Of a DNA stretch of 11,660 nt, positions 7,973 to 11,660 are shown one piece after another. How positions within the stretch are numbered: position 1 is the first letter of the stretch; the number at the start of each line of letters is the position of its first letter. The position numbers and the translations under genes were made by a program. The notes beneath the pieces were generated by a model. It saw nothing but the letters and a program-made list of their open reading frames with translations, had not been told where the DNA came from and ran no database searches. This DNA is from JAFAGX01 sp035624215 (GTDB taxonomy: Bacteria; Acidobacteriota; Terriglobia; Terriglobales; Acidobacteriaceae), in NCBI GenBank assembly GCA_035624215.1, contig DASPRY010000172.1, positions 1 through 11,660 of the forward strand, written 5' to 3'.

Positions 7973-8013
7973 CCTCGACGTGGGGTGATTTTGTCTCACA
8001 ATGATGCTTCCAC

Positions 8014-8023
8014 AACAGCTGTT
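8014..8023. repeat. 10-base perfect palindrome upstream of the sRNA promoter
   Basis: AACAGCTGTT reads the same on both strands. It lies about 50 bases upstream of the -35 box of the promoter at 8076. It could be a binding site for a dimeric regulator, but one copy alone is weak evidence and no regulator gene is adjacent. Confidence 0.25.
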
Positions 8024-8040
8024 AACCGTTTTTCTAACCT

Positions 8041-8105
8041 ATTGAAATTAAAGGTATTTATTTCATAAAAATTCCTTGACACCCCGCTTTTGCGGCCCAT
8101 AAGAT
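8041..8105 (+). promoter_or_regulatory. Strong sigma-70-type promoter with A/T-rich upstream element
   Basis: A consensus -35 box TTGACA (8076-8081) is followed after 18 bases by TAAGAT (8100-8105), a five-of-six match to TATAAT. The 35 bases before it (8041-8075) are strongly A/T rich in an otherwise G/C-rich window, like the UP elements of rRNA and other highly expressed promoters. Transcription should start near 8112. The same direction and an intrinsic terminator at 8161-8198 suggest a short transcript. The zinc-ribbon gene at 8302 could also be reached by read-through. Confidence 0.75.
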
Positions 8106-8111
8106 TTCGCC

Positions 8112-8198
8112 AGAAAGTTTTGACGGTAGATTCCTCCGTTGGAACTATTCTCCCTTGAAGAAAAGGCTGCCTGCGTTGCCGGGTGGCCTTTTCGTTTT
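8112..8198 (+). ncRNA. Candidate small RNA (about 87 nt) between promoter and terminator
   Basis: The interval is defined by the promoter just upstream and an intrinsic terminator at its 3' end. No start codon with a ribosome site and no meaningful reading frame lies inside. The RNA could fold a 5-bp stem, GACGG (8122-8126) with CCGTT (8136-8140, one G-U pair), whose loop and 3' arm expose TTCCTCC (8131-8137), a perfect anti-Shine-Dalgarno-like core. A second C-rich stretch TTCTCCCTT (8148-8156) is predicted single-stranded. Exposed C-rich stretches are the target-pairing sites of several known bacterial sRNAs that block translation. The alternative is that this is an attenuated 5' leader of the gene at 8302, whose AGGAGAGG ribosome site could pair with these stretches. 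The family is unknown; Acido-1-type and other Rfam models should be tried. Confidence 0.55.
8161..8198 (+). terminator. Intrinsic terminator of the small RNA
   Basis: The left arm is AAAAGGCTGCCTG (8161-8173), the loop CGTTGC and the right arm CGGGTGGCCTTTT (8180-8192). All 13 positions pair, three of them as G-U. The hairpin is followed by CGTTTT (8193-8198). The A-run before and T-run after the G/C core are typical of a Rho-independent terminator. Confidence 0.8.
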
Positions 8199-8301
8199 GA
8201 GCGCTAGAATGAAGCCGTCTCGCCACGCGGTTCGCCGGGAACATGCGTGCTTCGTGATTCGTATTTCGTGATAGCAGCATCGCGGCAAAAGGAGAGGAAA
8301 T

Positions 8302-8808
8302 ATGTTCTGCGATAAATGTGGGGCGCCAGCGCAGCCGGATCAGCGTTTCTGCGGCCGCTGCGGGAAAGAATTTGCCGGAGGCCCAATAGCTTCTCCCCGG
8401 CGTAGCCGCGTAGCGGAACACATCCGGTTGCTCGGTATTTTGTGGTTGGCGCTGTCGGCGCTCAATGCCGTGGCAGGCGTGTTCTTGCTCATTCTTGCTA
8501 ATGCCCTGTTCCCACATCTGCGCGAAATGGGAGCCGCACCGCCGGACGTGCCTGTGGGTTTCTTGCATTCGCTTTTTGGGGCCATCGGCGCCATCGTCCT
8601 GCTTAAAGCCCTAATAGGATTCTTTGCCGGGTGGGGCTTACTGCAGCGTGAATCCTGGGCGCGAGTGTTAACCATCGTTCTTGCTTTCCTCGCACTGTTC
8701 AACATTCCGTTTGGAACAGCGCTGGGAATCTACAGCTTGTGGGTGCTTTTGCCGGCGGCGGCGGATGCCGAATACCAGCAGCAGGTGCGCAGCGCCGACG
8801 CTGCGTGA
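8302..8808 (+). CDS. Zinc-ribbon membrane protein
   Basis: A 168-residue protein that begins with a short zinc ribbon: C3-D-K-C6 and C17-G-R-C20, a four-cysteine site of the zinc_ribbon_2/DZANK kind. A basic, proline-containing linker (30-40) leads to three or four hydrophobic helices at about 42-70, 86-110 and 120-152, the last two possibly split. There is no signal peptide, so the ribbon should face the cytoplasm. Proteins of this layout are common in acidobacteria and other phyla, usually without a known role. AGGAG at 8290-8294 sits 7 bases before ATG 8302, a good ribosome site. The gene lies 103 bases after the sRNA terminator, so it may depend on read-through or on its own promoter, which was not identified. 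The function is unassigned. Confidence 0.82.
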   Translation: MFCDKCGAPAQPDQRFCGRCGKEFAGGPIASPRRSRVAEHIRLLGILWLALSALNAVAGVFLLILANALFPHLREMGAAPPDVPVGFLHSLFGAIGAIVLLKALIGFFAGWGLLQRESWARVLTIVLAFLALFNIPFGTALGIYSLWVLLPAAADAEYQQQVRSADAA

Positions 8809-8938
8809 CGCCCGGCGAATTTGCCGCTTGCTTCCGTTGATTTTCTTGGACGCTCACCTGCCAGGGTGATTGAAGTCACGGCGCAGACTGACCAATAAGC
8901 AGCAGAATCAGAGACGGTAGTGTGCTCGGAGGCAGGCC

Positions 8939-9370
8939 ATGAAACTATCCAGCCTCGTGTACGGAATGGTGTTCGCGGTAGTCGTCATCTCGGTTCTGCT
9001 GCTCATTCTTGGGGTCAACTTCCATCCCCCGGTGTCAGCTCAGGGCGCGGCGCTCTACAATCCCTCCAAAGAGATTACGGCAGAGGGCGTTGTTCAGGAG
9101 GTGCAAGAGTTCGATTGTCCAGTGAGCGAAGGCGAACTGGGCAGCCATCTGATGCTGAAAACAGCCGACGGCGTGCTGCAAGTCCACCTGGCCCCGGTGA
9201 GGATCATGAGCGGACAGAAATTGAACTTCGCTCCCGGCGAGCAGGTTAAGGTGGTTGGATCCAAGGTTCGCATCGCGGGACAGAATGGCGTGATTGCGCG
9301 CGAAATTACCCGTGGCAACGAGATCCTCACGTTTCGCGATCGCGACGGCAAACTGCTGTTGACGCAATAA
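8939..9370 (+). CDS. Small exported OB-fold-like protein
   Basis: A 143-residue protein with a long hydrophobic N-terminal segment (about 5-27), a signal anchor or signal peptide that could be cut near A-Q (34-35). The mature part is nearly all beta: repeated strands such as ITAEGVVQEVQEF (46-58), HLMLKTADGVLQVHL (70-84), EQVKVVGSKV (101-110) and GVIAREITRGNEILTFRD (117-134). This order and the G-x-V-x-x-V start of the first strand resemble OB-fold proteins of the periplasm. A single cysteine, C60, lies in the mature domain. The ribosome site GGAGG (8928-8932) is 6 bases before ATG 8939. Its role is unknown; ligand or nucleic-acid binding cannot be told from the sequence. Confidence 0.75.
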   Translation: MKLSSLVYGMVFAVVVISVLLLILGVNFHPPVSAQGAALYNPSKEITAEGVVQEVQEFDCPVSEGELGSHLMLKTADGVLQVHLAPVRIMSGQKLNFAPGEQVKVVGSKVRIAGQNGVIAREITRGNEILTFRDRDGKLLLTQ

Positions 9371-9510
9371 CCCGGCCGCGAGAATTGCGTCTCTTGAACA
9401 ACCGTGCGGAATTGCATAAACACAGCCGTCGGTTTGTAACCATGTTGTGCCGTCCCATCCCGTTTGGGATTTGCGTACGTGAGACGTCCAGAAGGAGCTG
9501 GAGCTCGCTC

Positions 9511-9539
9511 TTTACGCCTCTTTCCCTCACATTTAAAAT
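9511..9539 (+). promoter_or_regulatory. Candidate promoter of the tRNA-Thr 5' half
   Basis: TTTACG (9511-9516, four of six to TTGACA) and TAAAAT (9534-9539, five of six to TATAAT) are 17 bases apart. Transcription should start near 9546, three bases before the first tRNA base at 9549, which is the normal arrangement for a tRNA promoter. Transcription would still be expected although the tRNA is broken. Confidence 0.5.
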
Positions 9540-9548
9540 CGACTTGAG

Positions 9549-9586
9549 GCCGACGTAGCTCAGTTGGTAGAGCAGCCGATTCGTAA
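9549..9586 (+). pseudogene. 5' half of tRNA-Thr (anticodon CGT), 3' half missing
   Basis: The bases match the 5' half of a bacterial tRNA-Thr: acceptor strand GCCGACG (9549-9555), TA, D stem GCTC (9558-9561), D loop AGTTGGTA, D stem GAGC (9570-9573), A26, anticodon stem GCCGA (9575-9579) and loop TTCGTAA (9580-9586) with anticodon CGT at 9582-9584. The match ends exactly at the last loop base. No T arm (GGTTCGA), no acceptor partner CGTCGGC and no variable loop follow. A tRNA-Thr(CGT) reads ACG and is often dispensable because the TGT isoacceptor can wobble. The E. coli tRNA of this anticodon (thrW) is a known integration site for prophage-like elements. This copy cannot make a working tRNA and most likely marks an integration or recombination boundary. 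Confidence 0.8.
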
Positions 9587-9611
9587 CCGCTTACGGGTCG
9601 GCTGTTTTATT
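9573..9611 (+). terminator. Terminator-type hairpin built on the tRNA anticodon arm
   Basis: The left arm CAGCCGATTCGTAA (9573-9586) is the tRNA anticodon 5' stem and loop. After a CCGC loop the right arm TTACGGGTCGGCTG (9591-9604) pairs with it at all 14 positions, two as T-G. TTTTATT (9605-9611) follows. The result fits a Rho-independent terminator. The right arm is not tRNA-Thr sequence apart from TCGGC at 9598-9602, so the hairpin arose where the tRNA is interrupted. Transcripts from the promoter at 9511-9539 would end here after about 65 nt. Confidence 0.7.
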
Positions 9612-9640
9612 GCGGCGTAAGGGACTTAGCGCAACCGTGA

Positions 9641-9660
9641 TGTGCGGTATTGTGCGGTGA
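9641..9660 (+). repeat. Tandem 10-base direct repeat
   Basis: TGTGCGGTAT is followed directly by TGTGCGGTGA, eight of ten bases identical. It lies 55 bases after the broken tRNA in a non-coding stretch. Together with the 12-base pair downstream it resembles arm-type binding sites that tyrosine recombinases use at att sites. That is inferred from position and pattern only. Confidence 0.6.
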
Positions 9661-9680
9661 ATGGGCACAGGTGGTTGAGT

Positions 9681-9704
9681 TTTATGGAGCAGTTTATGGA
9701 GCAG
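9681..9704 (+). repeat. Perfect tandem 12-base direct repeat
   Basis: TTTATGGAGCAG occurs twice without a gap (9681-9692 and 9693-9704). It lies within the 208-base non-coding stretch (9612-9819) between the tRNA fragment and the sensor gene. A role as an integrase arm site is plausible next to a tRNA-associated boundary. Strand slippage without function is the alternative. Confidence 0.75.
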
Positions 9705-9819
9705 AATTTAACCGATTTCTCTGCGCCTGGGCGGAGCCCTGGACGACAAAATCTAAGGAATTGCCAATTCGTGCCATTGACGCCAGTGAGCGCTGTGTCA
9801 TCCTTTTTCCTCACGGCTA

Positions 9820-10479
9820 ATGCGTCGCAAAAGCCAGATCGTGCTGGCCATCACCTTCATGGTGGCAGCGCCCGTTTCATTCTCCTACATCTACATCTGC
9901 GAGATAGTTCAGCAAGAGATCAGGAGCACGCACGAAGCTGCGGCGGAACTGACTTCTGAGTTGGCCCGCTTGGCCAACAACGCGGCTCCCGAGCTGACCA
10001 GCGCGCAGAATGATCCTGACGCCCTACGTCGCACCATCGCCTACTATCTTTCCACCGACAGTAATCTGAACGCGATGCTGGAATCGGTGGTTGGCGCTTT
10101 TCGCTATGTGTACGATGCATCCATCGTAGACGCCGGCGGCAAAGTCATCCTGCACACCGATCCCGACTTGATCGGAAACCAGGTCTCGGAGCGTCCCGAA
10201 TTTCAGTTGTTGCAGAACGCTGACTTTCGCCGCCAGCTCCGCATGGTGTACAACCCGCCCAACATCTACGAAGTTCGGCTCCCTTTGCAGCTGAACGGCG
10301 CGCCTTTCGGCAGCGTTCGTCTGGGGATCAATACCCTATTTATCAGGAGTGAAGTTACTCCCCGCTTGCGTCACGCTGTCATCATCTCCGGAATCGCCAT
10401 TCTGCTTTCTCTGCTGTTAGCAGCGGGCCTTTCTCACATCGCGCTGGGACAGCCGAGTCTTGCGGGGGAAAGTGGGTGA
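9820..10479 (+). CDS. Cache-type membrane sensor, apparently truncated after the second helix
   Basis: A 219-residue protein with the input half of a transmembrane receptor: membrane helix 1 at about 7-29, a periplasmic domain of about 150 residues, and membrane helix 2 at about 185-209. The outer domain carries a Cache/PAS-like pattern: helices at 37-60, then SIVDAGGKVILHTDPDLIGNQV (101-122) and VRLPLQLNGAPFGSVRLGI (152-170). In relatives the second helix leads to HAMP, PAS or histidine-kinase domains. Here only ten residues (QPSLAGESG and a stop) follow. No kinase continuation was found in the other frames, so the output domain seems replaced, not merely frameshifted. It could bind a small ligand but has no signalling output of its own. 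No good ribosome site precedes ATG 9820. The stop is three bases before the next ATG, so the two genes may be translationally coupled. Confidence 0.7.
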   Translation: MRRKSQIVLAITFMVAAPVSFSYIYICEIVQQEIRSTHEAAAELTSELARLANNAAPELTSAQNDPDALRRTIAYYLSTDSNLNAMLESVVGAFRYVYDASIVDAGGKVILHTDPDLIGNQVSERPEFQLLQNADFRRQLRMVYNPPNIYEVRLPLQLNGAPFGSVRLGINTLFIRSEVTPRLRHAVIISGIAILLSLLLAAGLSHIALGQPSLAGESG

Positions 10480-10482
10480 ACT

Positions 10483-11496
10483 ATGGCGCTACAATATTTC
10501 TTGGCGGGTCGGTTCAGCGGAGAGTTCATTAGGACTTCTTTCTGGCAGACTGATCGATTGAAGGGCCATATCCTCCTCAAGCACTTACCCATCTGTTCCC
10601 AGTTGTCTTTCGAAAGCGCCGCCATCATAGCCGAGTACTTTTCCGAAAACAAAGAGGCTTTCGTTGATCTTCTTGGCGAACCGGGAAAGATAGTGCGTGG
10701 GGCGATTGTCGCCAATCTCAAAGACATGTGGGATCAAAGACTTCGTGAGTTCGGTCGCGACCCGCGAAATTTTTCCGACCTGCTAATGGAATCTGAGAGG
10801 GCGAAAATCATGACCGGTCTCTTCACCAGAGAGGCCATCGAGAAGAACTACAGCTCAGTCATGGAGGCCTATCTTGCTCAAGGTGAGATGAAGATTCCAG
10901 TTCAGTATTTCCTTGGGTATCTTTCAGACGGCATTATCCTAGAAGGATTCGGGTGCGGGTTGCATTACCCAGAGCTTGTTAGGGAACTTTGGCACAACAG
11001 TTACGAGGTTGCGCCAGATAAAGCATTAATCAATGAGTCGCTCAAGTACGGTGTGCTTAGCCCAGAGGAAGCACGGGCTGCTATGGAACCGAAGCCGCTT
11101 CACCAAAGGCAGATACAGCTCCTGTCCAGCGTCCGAGAGTGGGTACAAAAACATTTTCCTGGTCATGTCACTGCATTAGGTTTAGATCCTGTAGAAATCG
11201 AGAGGATGATGAGCCAACTGGCCGAAATTCAAGGGACCACGACTATCGAGGAACTGAAGGCTAGGCTAGAAAACCTGAAGAGCCAACTGGCCGAGACTCA
11301 AGAGACCCCGGCTATCAAGGAACAGAAGGCTAGCATTGCGAAGTTAGAAAAAGCGTTAGCCCTTTTTGCGAAAGAAGAGGAACTCAAGGCTAGGCTTGCG
11401 AAGTTAGAACAAGCCTCACGCCTTCGAAAATACCGACCTAATGAAGACCCCCTTGCGAAATCCGATGCCGATGTGACCGTCCCGAATCATTTGTAG
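10483..11496 (+). CDS. Unrecognised protein with repeat-built C-terminal coiled coil
   Basis: A 337-residue protein without signal peptide or membrane helix. Its N-terminal two thirds (1-235) look mainly helical and match no family recognised here; features include WDQRLREFGRDPRNFSDLL (83-101) and an aromatic and glycine-rich part at 141-173 (YFLGYLSDG, GFGCGLHYPELVRELWHNSY). Residues about 236-315 form a charged coiled coil made of repeated units, with SQLAE at 244 and 267 and ELKARL at 257 and 300. The tail is polar. GGGGGAAAG near 10464 can serve as ribosome site for ATG 10483. The gene follows the sensor by three bases and may be coupled to it. Hand counts on three 60-base lines gave about 45-52% G+C against about 58% in one line of the sensor gene, which hints at a separate origin. 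The function is unknown. Confidence 0.72.
   Translation: MALQYFLAGRFSGEFIRTSFWQTDRLKGHILLKHLPICSQLSFESAAIIAEYFSENKEAFVDLLGEPGKIVRGAIVANLKDMWDQRLREFGRDPRNFSDLLMESERAKIMTGLFTREAIEKNYSSVMEAYLAQGEMKIPVQYFLGYLSDGIILEGFGCGLHYPELVRELWHNSYEVAPDKALINESLKYGVLSPEEARAAMEPKPLHQRQIQLLSSVREWVQKHFPGHVTALGLDPVEIERMMSQLAEIQGTTTIEELKARLENLKSQLAETQETPAIKEQKASIAKLEKALALFAKEEELKARLAKLEQASRLRKYRPNEDPLAKSDADVTVPNHL
11211..11348 (+). repeat. 69-base tandem repeat inside the coiled-coil gene
   Basis: Two units begin with GAGCCAACTGGCCGA at 11211 and 11280, a period of 69 bases or 23 codons, and stay alike through GAAGGCTAG. A shorter related unit follows: GCGAAGTTAGAA occurs at 11338 and again at 11398, 60 bases apart. 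The period is a multiple of three, so the repeats lengthen the coiled coil without breaking the frame. The high DNA identity suggests recent duplication. Confidence 0.75.
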
Positions 11497-11599
11497 TAGG
11501 TTGAACTGACCTTTCAGACAGCGTTGGCAAAGGCCACGTATCGCACAGACCCGTATCCGATTGAGGGATTTTGCGTGTAATGATTCCATAACAATGTCG

Positions 11600-11660
11600 G
11601 CTCCTAGGCCCGAGTAGACTTTGGAAGCGCCAACCACCAAAGGGCTCGGAGGAAAGGAGC
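11600..11660. repeat. Large imperfect inverted repeat at the window edge
   Basis: Three nested pairs of arms match: GCTCCT (11600-11605) with AGGAGC (11655-11660), CCGAG (11610-11614) with CTCGG (11645-11649), and CTTTGG (11619-11624) with CCAAAG (11637-11642). Small internal loops separate them and a 12-base end loop closes the structure. There is no T-tract within the window. It could be a terminator for the preceding gene, a structured RNA or an element end. The window stops at its outer base, so its full extent is not visible. The stretch from 11497 to 11599 before it holds no supported gene. Confidence 0.5.

Noticed and set aside
9457..9470. ATCCC-GTTT-GGGAT hairpin as a terminator for the OB-fold-like gene.
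   Set aside because: The stem is only 5 bp, lies about 90 bases after the stop codon and has just three T after it. It is too weak to call.
9549..9620. A functional tRNA-Thr with an 11-base intron after the anticodon loop (TCGGC recurs at 9598-9602).
   Set aside because: No variable loop, T arm (GGTTCGA) or acceptor 3' strand (CGTCGGC) follows. The repeated TCGGC is part of a perfect terminator-like hairpin.
9642..9959. A 105-residue open frame covering the tandem repeats.
   Set aside because: It overlaps the sensor gene in another frame, starts within the repeat region and has no ribosome site or motif. Its FMEQFMEQ comes only from the 12-base repeat.
1..11660. CRISPR array, insertion sequence or rRNA gene.
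   Set aside because: No regularly spaced repeats with spacers, no transposase motifs and no rRNA-like sequence were seen on either strand.

Overview
The window looks like a chromosomal segment of a Gram-negative-type bacterium, most likely an acidobacterium. That placement is inferred from the gene families: a TPR-AMIN-amidase fusion, a DUF6599-like exported protein, SpoIIAA-like and zinc-ribbon membrane proteins, and a Cache-type sensor of a kind common in that phylum. No rRNA or other phylogenetic marker is present to prove it. Gene density is high, and the left four fifths read as ordinary chromosome.

Layout from left to right. The last 105 codons of alanyl-tRNA synthetase are followed by a small SpoIIAA/STAS-like protein on the plus strand. 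A two-gene minus-strand unit comes next: a Rieske non-heme iron oxygenase followed by a dienelactone-hydrolase-family enzyme. Across a divergent 240-base intergenic region lies a plus-strand cell-wall pair, a secreted lytic transglycosylase and a secreted N-acetylmuramoyl-L-alanine amidase with TPR and AMIN regions. A small P-loop AAA_28-type nucleotide-binding protein (TTG start) and a large exported, membrane-anchored DUF6599-like protein (GTG start) follow. A 329-base gap holds a strong-looking promoter with an A/T-rich upstream element and, about 60 bases on, an intrinsic terminator, which together suggest a small RNA of about 87 nt. After it come a zinc-ribbon membrane protein and a small exported OB-fold-like protein.

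The right fifth (from about 9549) looks like an accessory region. It begins with the 5' half of a tRNA-Thr(CGT) gene. Just after the anticodon loop this half runs into a near-inverted copy of its own anticodon arm plus a T-tract, forming a perfect terminator-type hairpin. Two sets of tandem direct repeats (2 x 10 and 2 x 12 bases) follow within 100 bases, as expected near the end of an element integrated into a tRNA gene. Then come a Cache-type sensor that stops right after its second membrane helix, where HAMP or kinase domains would normally follow, and, three bases later, an unrecognised 337-residue protein with a repeat-built coiled-coil C-terminus. The window ends in a large imperfect hairpin. 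No integrase gene is in the window, so the element is inferred and not shown.

The points most worth follow-up are the promoter / tRNA-5'-half / terminator cassette, the small RNA candidate at 8112-8198, and the truncated sensor plus orphan coiled-coil pair.
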